A stretch of DNA of 35,988 bases, taken from NCBI GenBank assembly GCA_902587165.1, contig CACIKF010000011.1, positions 1 through 35,988 of the forward strand. The letters run 5' to 3'. Below the pieces are notes generated by a model. It saw only the letters and a program-made list of their open reading frames with translations. It did no database searches and was not told the origin of the DNA. The DNA is from Puniceicoccaceae bacterium. GTDB taxonomy: Bacteria > Verrucomicrobiota > Verrucomicrobiia > Opitutales > Coraliomargaritaceae. The position numbers were made by a program, and so were the translations under genes. This document shows positions 1 to 7,041 of the stretch, piece after piece; position 1 is the stretch's first letter; each line of letters begins with the position of its first letter.

Positions 1-891
1 TATTTAACTAAGTCTCGAGGAGGCAATGATCGCGGCTTGAAACTATTTAACAGTTTAGTGGCTTCCTACGATGGAGATGTTGAACTTGCTTTGAAGCATT
101 TTACCCAAGCTTATTTAGCCTGCGTTGCGTCGGTCGACGAACTGGTGGGACTCATTTTGGATGCGGTAGATCAATCAACTCTCAAAGACAATACCATCAT
201 TGTATTCACCAGTGATCACGGTTGGGGCACAGGTCCTAAAGATTACGTTTATAAAAATTCCCTTTGGGAAGAAAGCACACGTGTTCCATTTATTATTCGT
301 GCGCCCGGAGTTGCCCATAAGGGGGCAGATGTAGCACTGCCAACCTCTTTGGTCGATTTGTATCCAACATTGATTGAGCTTTGTGATTTAAGCGGTGACA
401 CTCGCCGTAACGAGCGAGGTGCTGAAATAGATGGTACAAGTCTTGTGCCATTGATGATTAACCCAACTTTACAAGATTGGGGTGGCCCTGAGGGTGCGCT
501 GACTGCAATTCATAAGTGGAAAGATATGGATCCTATGATGCAGAATTATTCGCTTAAAACCAAGGACTGGCGATATATCCGTTACTATACAGGTGACGAA
601 GAGCTCTACGATCATCGTAGCGATTTGCTCGAATGGGATAATCTAGCAAGTAACCCCGAATATGCCGCTAGGTTGGCTTCTTTCCGCAAGCAACTTGATC
701 AGCGTATAACAATTCGTAATTCAACATCCATAAGTCCACTTGCCAATTCGAAGGAAGCCTCTTCTGATGACGGTGAAAAGTGGAAGAGTATTTACTTCAA
801 AAAATACCCTGAAGCAGATATCAACAAGGATGGCATGCTTACATGGCCCGAATTCAAGCACCATAAAAGCAGCAAAAAATTAGATAATTAA
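1..891 (+). CDS. S1-family sulfatase, C-terminal part (5' end off window), with C-terminal EF-hand loop
   Basis: This is the C-terminal part of a type-I (formylglycine) sulfatase. The frame is open to base 1, so the TTG at 37 is not the real start; the N-terminal half with the Cys/Ser-x-Pro-x-Arg site lies outside the window. What is visible is the second half of the alkaline-phosphatase-like fold: a D-H-G metal-ligand strand (TSDHGWG), then the conserved W-E-E-S-T-R-V-P segment, LYPTL, and a C-terminal subdomain ending in the usual ELYDHRSD turn. The last ~30 residues carry a canonical 12-residue EF-hand loop (D-I-N-K-D-G-M-L-T-W-P-E), suggesting a calcium-binding tail. It is followed after 4 bases by the aldehyde dehydrogenase and heads the visible part of the AHG operon, so the likely substrate is a sulfated galactan oligosaccharide. 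The family call is firm; substrate and SulfAtlas subfamily cannot be read here. Confidence 0.9.
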   Translation, partial: YLTKSRGGNDRGLKLFNSLVASYDGDVELALKHFTQAYLACVASVDELVGLILDAVDQSTLKDNTIIVFTSDHGWGTGPKDYVYKNSLWEESTRVPFIIRAPGVAHKGADVALPTSLVDLYPTLIELCDLSGDTRRNERGAEIDGTSLVPLMINPTLQDWGGPEGALTAIHKWKDMDPMMQNYSLKTKDWRYIRYYTGDEELYDHRSDLLEWDNLASNPEYAARLASFRKQLDQRITIRNSTSISPLANSKEASSDDGEKWKSIYFKKYPEADINKDGMLTWPEFKHHKSSKKLDN

Positions 892-895
892 CTTA

Positions 896-2308
896 ATGGA
901 TATTCAGAATTTCATCGATAACGAATTTGTCGATGGGCTTGAAACTATTGATGTTTTCAACCCCGTCACAGGCGAAAAAGTTTCTCAGGTAGCCAGCGCT
1001 AGCGCACAAGACGTTAATCGTGCTCTGCATGCGGCACAAACTGCTTCCAATACCTACGGCCAACTTTCCATCAATGCGCGAAAAGCTCTCATAGATGAGC
1101 TCATTATCAAATTAAAAGGTGATGAGGCTACTATCGTGGATCTATTGATACAAGAGACAGGTAAAACATACGACGTGGCGAGTTATGATTTTAATATGCT
1201 AGTCGACTGTCTGGGCTATTACGTCGAGGAAGTAAAACGCCATTATGCAGAAACGATTCCCGATTACGATGGTGGTCATCTGAATTTTTTGTCCTATCAA
1301 CCTGTCGGTGTTGTGGCTGGCCTATTAACATGGAATTTCCCCTTATTAAATCTTGGCTACAAATTGGGACCCGCATTGGCTAGCGGGTGCACCTCAGTGT
1401 TTAAAATCTCTGACAAAACACCTATGGCTTCAATGCGAGTTGCCGAGCTGATCAATGAAGTTGCCTTTCCAAAAGGTACGGTGAATATGCTCTGCGGTCG
1501 CGGCAAAGTAGTTAGTGATGCGATGGCTGGGAGTACAATACCGCGTCTGTTGACAATGATTGGTTCGACTTTTGCGGGTCAGAAATTAATCGAAAAATCT
1601 CCCACTAGCGTGAAGCGTTTATCACTCGAACTCGGAGGTGATGCACCGGTGCTCGTTTTTGACGATGCCGATCTGGATGCAGCGGTCGCAGACATAGTAG
1701 GGCTAAAATTAGCGAACGCAGGTCAAATTTGTGTCGCTCCTAATCGTATTTTTGTCCATCGGAATATTTACTCTGACTTCATTGATAAAGCTAAGGTGCT
1801 TATGGAAAGTTATCAATATGTCGGCGAGCAAAGCTCTGGGCCTGAATTGAGTCCGGTGGTCTCTGAAGAAATCCTCAATAGCCTATTGGGTTTCTGCGAA
1901 CCCGAGGTGCATAAGGGAACGATTGTCACTGGTGGTAAGCGGGCAAATCGCCCCGGGTATTTTATGCAAGCAACTTTGATCAAAGATGTAGCACGTGACA
2001 GTGCCTTGACATGTGAAGAAATCTTCGGGCCGATTATGCCCGTCATGCCATTTGATGATGGTGATGATATCTTCTCGATTGCAAATGACACTGAATATGG
2101 ATTGTCGGCATATCTATACACTCAAAACCTTGCTCGTGCTCTCGAGGCCGAGCGTCGCTTACTGTTTGGTAACATCTTGATCAACGAAGCCTATTACTCG
2201 CTGCAATTACCTCACGGTGGCCTCAAGCAAAGTGGATTCGGCAAGGATGTGAGCCATCTAGCGCTCGATGATTATTATGATACCAAGCGCATCTCAATTA
2301 AGCGCTAA
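896..2308 (+). CDS. Aldehyde dehydrogenase, candidate 3,6-anhydro-D-galactose dehydrogenase
   Basis: NAD(P)-dependent aldehyde dehydrogenase superfamily, 470 residues, a typical full length, no signal peptide, hence cytoplasmic. The oxyanion Asn is in TWNFPL (N147), the general base Glu in LELGG (E245), the catalytic Cys in AGQICVAP (C279), and the late CEEIFGP motif is present. Close relatives of this broad group act on succinate semialdehyde, lactaldehyde or glyceraldehyde. The neighbours (enolase-superfamily cycloisomerase 12 bases downstream, then KDPG-type aldolase and KDG-type kinase) make oxidation of 3,6-anhydro-D-galactose to the anhydro-galactonate the best inference, as in carrageenan degraders. 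The cofactor loop reads GCTSVFKISD rather than the commoner GNTVVLKPS pattern, so cofactor preference is open. No clear ribosome binding site precedes the ATG; translation may be coupled to the sulfatase stop 4 bases upstream. Confidence 0.88.
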   Translation: MDIQNFIDNEFVDGLETIDVFNPVTGEKVSQVASASAQDVNRALHAAQTASNTYGQLSINARKALIDELIIKLKGDEATIVDLLIQETGKTYDVASYDFNMLVDCLGYYVEEVKRHYAETIPDYDGGHLNFLSYQPVGVVAGLLTWNFPLLNLGYKLGPALASGCTSVFKISDKTPMASMRVAELINEVAFPKGTVNMLCGRGKVVSDAMAGSTIPRLLTMIGSTFAGQKLIEKSPTSVKRLSLELGGDAPVLVFDDADLDAAVADIVGLKLANAGQICVAPNRIFVHRNIYSDFIDKAKVLMESYQYVGEQSSGPELSPVVSEEILNSLLGFCEPEVHKGTIVTGGKRANRPGYFMQATLIKDVARDSALTCEEIFGPIMPVMPFDDGDDIFSIANDTEYGLSAYLYTQNLARALEAERRLLFGNILINEAYYSLQLPHGGLKQSGFGKDVSHLALDDYYDTKRISIKR

Positions 2309-2320
2309 GACTTCGTTATT

Positions 2321-3472
2321 ATGAAAATTGTCGATATTCAATGTTTTCCCTTACGAACTGATTTGAGCCGAGCAATCGGTTTCTCACAGTGGTATTATCA
2401 TGCCAAGAATAACTTTGTTCTCAAAGTGGTGTGTGACGATGGCACAGTGGGCTGGGGAGAGTGCTATGGGCCAAACCTAGCGATCGCCGCATCGATAGAG
2501 CATCACTTCAAGCCTTTGCTTATCGGTAAGGACCCTCTGCAAAACGAGGTTTTGTGGAACTTCATGTGGCGCGCGTATTGCGACTTTAATCGCTATGGCA
2601 TTTTTATGGCAGCCATCTCGGGAATCGATATTGCGCTCTGGGATATCAAGGGAAAGGCGCTCAATACACCTGTTCGCGTTTTGCTAGGTGGTTCTAGCAA
2701 GCCCCTGCCTTGTTATGCAACTGGCATGTATTACCGTGACGATAAGCCTGAAGCCGAGATGCTTGCTGAGCTAATCGATGAAGCGGCTACTTATGTCGAT
2801 GCAGGTTACACATTCCTCAAGGTGAAAGTGGGGAAGAACTTGGAATTTGATAAAGATTTGATTGCTCAATTTCGTAATCGATTCCCTAAAACAAAAATCG
2901 CAGCTGACTCGAATCACGCCTACAATTATAAGGAAGCGGTTGCGATCGGTAAGGTTTTGGAGGCAAATGATTATTGCTGGTTTGAGGAACCGCTATCACC
3001 TGAAAATTACGCTGATATGGCGCGCCTACGTAAGGTCTTGTCAGTGCCCATTGCTGCCGGCGAATGCGAGCAAACGCGCTATGGCTTCGAGCGCTTTGCC
3101 AGTGCGCGAAGTCTCGATATTTTTCAACCAGATATCGCTTACTGTGGCGGTATTACTGAGTTTCAAAAAATCAATGCATTGGCCTCCGCAGCACATGCCG
3201 ATGTTGTGCCGCACTGTTGGGGCTTGAAGATCAACCAGGCTGCGGCTGCATCGGCGATTAGTATGGTTCCTGAAAATCCGGGGCGTTTCGAACGTCGTCC
3301 GGTATTTCTAGAAGTAGATCAAACCGAACACCCTATTCGTGATACTATTTTTTCAACAGCTCATGATGTCATTGATGGAAAACTACACTTTAATGACTTG
3401 CCGGGGCTCGGCGTCATTATTGATGAATCGGCGATGGAGCCCTTCGTGATCGATCCCAAGGTGAAAGACTAA
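2321..3472 (+). CDS. Enolase-superfamily (mandelate racemase/MLE group) cycloisomerase or sugar-acid dehydratase, candidate 3,6-anhydro-D-galactonate cycloisomerase
   Basis: 383-residue member of the mandelate racemase/muconate lactonizing enzyme group. An N-terminal capping domain (about 1-125) is followed by the barrel with the K-x-K pair (KVKVG, K167/K169), three Mg2+ ligands (D196 in AADSN, E222 in WFEEP, E248 in AAGECE), D271 and H298 in VPHCWG. The SGIDIALWDIKGK stretch and the C-terminal PGLG motif recall galactarolactone cycloisomerase (Gci) more than galactonate or fuconate dehydratases. Gci opens a sugar lactone ring to a keto-deoxy acid, chemically close to opening the 3,6-anhydro ring of AHG acid. 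With an aldehyde dehydrogenase before it and aldolase plus kinase after it, the inferred product is 2-keto-3-deoxy-D-galactonate. Superfamily assignment is firm; the substrate is inference, and an aldonate dehydratase is the main alternative. Confidence 0.85.
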   Translation: MKIVDIQCFPLRTDLSRAIGFSQWYYHAKNNFVLKVVCDDGTVGWGECYGPNLAIAASIEHHFKPLLIGKDPLQNEVLWNFMWRAYCDFNRYGIFMAAISGIDIALWDIKGKALNTPVRVLLGGSSKPLPCYATGMYYRDDKPEAEMLAELIDEAATYVDAGYTFLKVKVGKNLEFDKDLIAQFRNRFPKTKIAADSNHAYNYKEAVAIGKVLEANDYCWFEEPLSPENYADMARLRKVLSVPIAAGECEQTRYGFERFASARSLDIFQPDIAYCGGITEFQKINALASAAHADVVPHCWGLKINQAAAASAISMVPENPGRFERRPVFLEVDQTEHPIRDTIFSTAHDVIDGKLHFNDLPGLGVIIDESAMEPFVIDPKVKD

Positions 3473-3507
3473 ACTAGCTTCGCAGTCGTTAGATAATTTA
3501 AACTGGT

Positions 3508-4173
3508 ATGAAACATTTATTTACTTCTGAAATGCGTCAGCAATTGGCTGCTTCCCGCGCAATTGCAACTGTGACTGTGCAGAATGTCGAAGATGCTAAG
3601 CCACTAGCTGATGCGCTGTTGGCAGGGGGGATAAATGCAGTGGAGATTACCATGCGTACACCAGCTGCATTAGAAGTGATGAAAATCATTGCTGATAACT
3701 ATAGCGAGATGCTGGTGATGGCCGGCACCGTGATTACGCCGATCCAAGTGCGACAGGTGCAAGACGCCGGAGCGACTTGCGCAGTGGCTCCGGGGATGAA
3801 TTCATGCGTGCTGCAGGTGGCTATTGAAGCTCAGTTGCCCTTCGCGCCAGGTGTCGCGACTCCCAGTGAGATTGAGCAAGCATTGGAGTTCGACTGCGAC
3901 ATCTTGAAATTCTTTCCAGCAGAGCCAATGGGAGGGCTTAAATATTTAAAAAGTATGCAAGCACCGTATGCGCATCTTGACTTACAGTTCATTCCGCTAG
4001 GGGGACTGACTGCTGAGAATGCAGAAGACTACTTGCGAGACGACATTATCTTAGCCGTCGGTGGTTCATGGATAGCCAGTGCATCTGCAATTACCTCAGG
4101 TGATTGGGTGGGGATCACAGAGCGATCGGATGCGGTCATGCAGCAATCAGAATTAGAGAGTAATACAAATTAA
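3508..4173 (+). CDS. Eda-type 2-keto-3-deoxy-6-phospho-aldonate (KDPG/KDPGal) aldolase
   Basis: Class I aldolase of the KDPG/KHG family, 221 residues, the normal length. The Schiff-base lysine is K134 in LKFFPAE; E46 and R50 lie in VEITMRTP, the conserved Glu and phosphate/carboxylate-site strand; the GGSW motif near the C-terminus binds phosphate. It cleaves a 2-keto-3-deoxy-6-phospho-sugar acid to pyruvate and glyceraldehyde-3-phosphate. Paired with the kinase that begins one base after its stop, it forms the lower half of an Entner-Doudoroff or DeLey-Doudoroff branch. In this operon the likely substrate is 2-keto-3-deoxy-6-phosphogalactonate (the DgoA reaction), although the sequence looks more Eda-like than DgoA-like and such enzymes often accept both epimers. 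Cytoplasmic. Confidence 0.9.
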   Translation: MKHLFTSEMRQQLAASRAIATVTVQNVEDAKPLADALLAGGINAVEITMRTPAALEVMKIIADNYSEMLVMAGTVITPIQVRQVQDAGATCAVAPGMNSCVLQVAIEAQLPFAPGVATPSEIEQALEFDCDILKFFPAEPMGGLKYLKSMQAPYAHLDLQFIPLGGLTAENAEDYLRDDIILAVGGSWIASASAITSGDWVGITERSDAVMQQSELESNTN

Positions 4174-4174
4174 T

Positions 4175-5266
4175 ATGAAAAAAGTAGTGACCTTTGGAGA
4201 AGTGATGGTACGTCTCGCGCCCAGTGAGCATGATCGTTTTGCACAATCCTGCCCTGGCTCGATGGATCTGACTTTTGGCGGTGCAGAGAGTAGTGTGGCC
4301 GCATCGATTTCGATCTTGGGTGGCAGTTCGCGCTTTGTAAGTGCCTTGCCGCAGCACGCCATTGCCGATGCCTTTGTCCGTCAGATGCGTGGATTCAATG
4401 TCGATGTGGACCATGTATTACGACGGGAAGCAGGTCGTTTTGGTATTTACTATGTTGAAACTGGCGCAAATCAACGTCCTAGTCGTGTGATTTATGACCG
4501 TGATTACAGTGCGGTTTCGATCTGCCCAGGCGAGGAGTATGATTGGGATGCTATCTTTGCAGATGCTCAATGGTTACATATTTCTGGTATTACCTTGGCA
4601 ATTTCAGAGACGGCTGCAAATGCGGCGATTTTGGCTGCCGTAAAGGCGCAGGCCGCAGGTATCAAAGTTTCCTGTGATTTAAACTTCCGTAAAAATCTAT
4701 GGCGCTGGCGATCAGGTTCGGATGCGCGTAGCTTAGCACGTTCTGTTATGCCCGATTTTCTTGAGAACGTGAATGTTATCATTGGTAACGAGGAAGATGC
4801 AGCTGATGTCCTTGATATCCATGCGGGTGATACGGATGTTCACTCAGGAAGTTTGGAGATTGCCCACTATCCTGATGTGGCTCGTCAAATTGCTCATCGC
4901 TTTAATAATGTGGATCAAGTTGCGATCACTTTACGCGAGAGTATTTCTGCAACACATAATAATTGGGGCGCAATGCTGTTCAATGTTAGTAGTGATACTG
5001 CAGTATTTGCTCCCATGAATGGTGAACAGTATGAACCGTTTGAGATTCGTAATATAGTCGACCGAGTAGGCGGTGGTGATTCATTTGCCGCAGGTTTGAT
5101 TTATGCGATGACGAAAAAAGATTTCTCTACGGCTCAAGATCAGGTTGATTTTGCTGTGGCAGCATCCTGCTTAGCTCATTCGGTCAAGGGGGACTTTAAT
5201 TTCAATTCACGCGCTGAGGTAGAAGCTTTGGCCCATGGCAATGCATCTGGACGTGTGCAACGCTAA
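4175..5266 (+). CDS. PfkB-family 2-keto-3-deoxy-gluconate/galactonate kinase
   Basis: Ribokinase/PfkB sugar kinase of 363 residues, at the long end for the family. An N-terminal substrate-binding signature (FGGAESSVAASISILGG, residues 34-50) is followed by the second PfkB motif DRVGGGDSFAAG (296-307), with D302 as catalytic base and GGGD in place of the commoner GAGD. That variant is familiar in KDG kinases, and the overall pattern (MRLAPSEHDRF-like start, DLNFRKNLW in the middle) fits KdgK. It would phosphorylate the keto-deoxy acid made by the upstream cycloisomerase, using ATP, to feed the aldolase encoded one base upstream. An extra segment around residues 212-235 (HAGDTDVHSG region) may explain the length. 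2-keto-3-deoxygluconate and 2-keto-3-deoxygalactonate cannot be told apart from sequence alone. Cytoplasmic. Confidence 0.88.
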   Translation: MKKVVTFGEVMVRLAPSEHDRFAQSCPGSMDLTFGGAESSVAASISILGGSSRFVSALPQHAIADAFVRQMRGFNVDVDHVLRREAGRFGIYYVETGANQRPSRVIYDRDYSAVSICPGEEYDWDAIFADAQWLHISGITLAISETAANAAILAAVKAQAAGIKVSCDLNFRKNLWRWRSGSDARSLARSVMPDFLENVNVIIGNEEDAADVLDIHAGDTDVHSGSLEIAHYPDVARQIAHRFNNVDQVAITLRESISATHNNWGAMLFNVSSDTAVFAPMNGEQYEPFEIRNIVDRVGGGDSFAAGLIYAMTKKDFSTAQDQVDFAVAASCLAHSVKGDFNFNSRAEVEALAHGNASGRVQR

Positions 5267-5282
5267 CGCTAGCTCAACTATA

Positions 5283-6803
5283 ATGAAAAGACTTTCAATT
5301 ACTTTGGTTTTTGCATGCCTTAGCTGTTCAGTGTTATCAGCTGAGGAATATTATATTGATTCACTTCATGGCGATGATGCTGCTGCGGGGACTTGTCCAG
5401 AAACTGCTTGGTCGAGCCTTCAAGCGGCGAACCAGCACGCGTTTAAGCCTGGCGATGTGATTTACCTTCACAGTGGACAGATATTTGACGGGCAGTTTCG
5501 CCCGATATCTTCGGGTGCAGATGGCCAGCCGATAACACTGACCAGTTACATGGATGGACCGAAGCCTGTGATTGCAGGTCATGGTTTGACACGCTCCGCG
5601 GTCTTTCTTGAAAACTTATCGCATTGGGTAATTGATAGCATTGAGATTACCAACACAGGAAATTCACGTGAAGCAAAGCGGGTTGGGGTATTGGTTTTTG
5701 CCAAGAATATAGGCTTGGTTCAGGACATTACGCTAAGCAATTTGTTAGTTCGTGATGTCAATGGTGTGATCTCTAAGGATAAAGGTGGTGGCACTGGGAT
5801 TCGTTGGGAGGTCGATACTCGGAAGATACCTACTAAAATCGACAATCTGCTGATAGAGAATTGCCATGTATTGCGCTGTGATCGAGATGCGATCAAAGGT
5901 TGGATGGAACCTTGGGATGATTTATCACACCTTAGCACTAATGTGGTGATCCGCGGCAATTTACTCGAAGATATTGGCGGTGATGGGATCGTGCCAATCG
6001 GCACCGATTTCGCTGTGATTGAACACAACCGCCTTTATAGCGCTCGTCAGCGCATCGAGGGTTTAGATACTAAAGAAGTCACACAGCATGCCGGACCGAG
6101 TATCGGCATTTGGCCATGGAGTAGCATGAATACGCAAATCAGATACAACGAAGTCTGGGGCTATGCTGGCACTTTCGACGGTCAGGGGCTAGACTCGGAC
6201 TATAATTGTGAGGGCACTGTTTTTGAATATAATCTTAGTGCAGATAATGCGGGTGGATTCTTCCTTGTTTGTGATTGGTCAAAGCACAGAGATTCGGGTC
6301 AATCTATTGGTAATAAAAATACCATTATTCGCCATAATATCAGTTTTAATGATCATCTGCGTGGCTTTGTCCTTTGTGGTCCCATCTGCGGGGTGAAGAT
6401 CTATGAGAACATTGTTTATAATACGATTGAATCAGAGTATCAGTTAATTGTTGATACACCTTGGGAAGCTGGTCGCTTCGCTGAATCGGTAGAGGTGCGA
6501 GATAACCTTTTTTACACGACTGGCCTTGCTCGGATCTATCAGGGCACTTGGGATGGTAGCGGCATGGGGCTTTGGAAGTATCAAAAGCCAATTAACCAGG
6601 AGACGGTGCGCTTTAGCGGAAATGCCTATTCGAATATTCTGAATCACAAAGAGCCTAGTATGCAGTCACTTTTAAAAGAAGAGACCCTGACGAGTTTAGT
6701 TAAGCGCTTAAGGGTAGACCCAGCTACTCGCGCAGGGTTTGACAAAATGTTTAATTTCCTAGAAGACTCGCGTTATTACAGTCGTATTAAACAGGCACTT
6801 TAA
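5283..6803 (+). CDS. Secreted right-handed parallel beta-helix protein, probable glycan-active enzyme of unassigned family
   Basis: 506 residues from the ATG at 5283. A longer frame opens at 5235 but overlaps the kinase end, and only the internal ATG gives a clean signal peptide (MKR, hydrophobic core, cleavage near A20-E21). The mature start reads YYIDSLHGDD...G...AWSSLQAAN, the usual opening of DUF1565/PbH1 beta-helix proteins, followed by repeated V/I-x-x-N-x-I/L strands over about 100-400. A conserved-looking acidic patch DGQGLDSDYNC (299-309) and the preceding IGIWPW motif are characteristic of a family seen beside sulfatases in planctomycetes and relatives; it may hold the catalytic site. 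Parallel beta-helix fits glycoside hydrolases such as GH82 (iota-carrageenase), GH120 and GH141, and several lyase families, but I cannot assign it to one. It lies 16 bases after the kinase, last in the operon, so it probably works on the same polysaccharide outside the cytoplasm. Confidence 0.8.
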   Translation: MKRLSITLVFACLSCSVLSAEEYYIDSLHGDDAAAGTCPETAWSSLQAANQHAFKPGDVIYLHSGQIFDGQFRPISSGADGQPITLTSYMDGPKPVIAGHGLTRSAVFLENLSHWVIDSIEITNTGNSREAKRVGVLVFAKNIGLVQDITLSNLLVRDVNGVISKDKGGGTGIRWEVDTRKIPTKIDNLLIENCHVLRCDRDAIKGWMEPWDDLSHLSTNVVIRGNLLEDIGGDGIVPIGTDFAVIEHNRLYSARQRIEGLDTKEVTQHAGPSIGIWPWSSMNTQIRYNEVWGYAGTFDGQGLDSDYNCEGTVFEYNLSADNAGGFFLVCDWSKHRDSGQSIGNKNTIIRHNISFNDHLRGFVLCGPICGVKIYENIVYNTIESEYQLIVDTPWEAGRFAESVEVRDNLFYTTGLARIYQGTWDGSGMGLWKYQKPINQETVRFSGNAYSNILNHKEPSMQSLLKEETLTSLVKRLRVDPATRAGFDKMFNFLEDSRYYSRIKQAL

Positions 6804-7041
6804 ACTAATAAAGATCGAAGAGTTTTAAAGGAGTGTTGTAGTGGTCAAAAGCTTTAAAAATTAAGGCACTCTAATTTCCAGAGATTTGAGCGCAGCTGCA
6901 AGGTCCTTGTTGAAAGCCACTCGATAGGCGTGGTAAGTCGGTATCGGCAAGCCGTAGAATTAAAAAACGTCTTTCGGTCCGCTTTAACGTGGTAAGGCTT
7001 TTATTAGGTGAACCGGTCTATAATTTCAACAGTCTACTTTG
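6804..7041. other. Convergent intergenic region
   Basis: 238 bases between the end of the AHG operon (+) and the end of the GH-A/sulfatase operon (-). No hairpin followed by a T-run was found. A 33-codon open stretch on the minus strand (6861-6959) reads like protein sequence but has no start and is preceded by a stop; it could be a decayed gene end or chance. Confidence 0.5.

Noticed and set aside
5235-5282. Longer start for the beta-helix gene overlapping the kinase end
   Set aside because: The extra 16 residues have no signal-peptide character and overlap the upstream gene; the ATG at 5283 gives a clean signal peptide.
6861-6959. Open minus-strand stretch that reads like the end of a protein
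   Set aside because: Only about 33 codons, preceded by an in-frame stop, without start codon or recognisable family; other frames here look equally protein-like.
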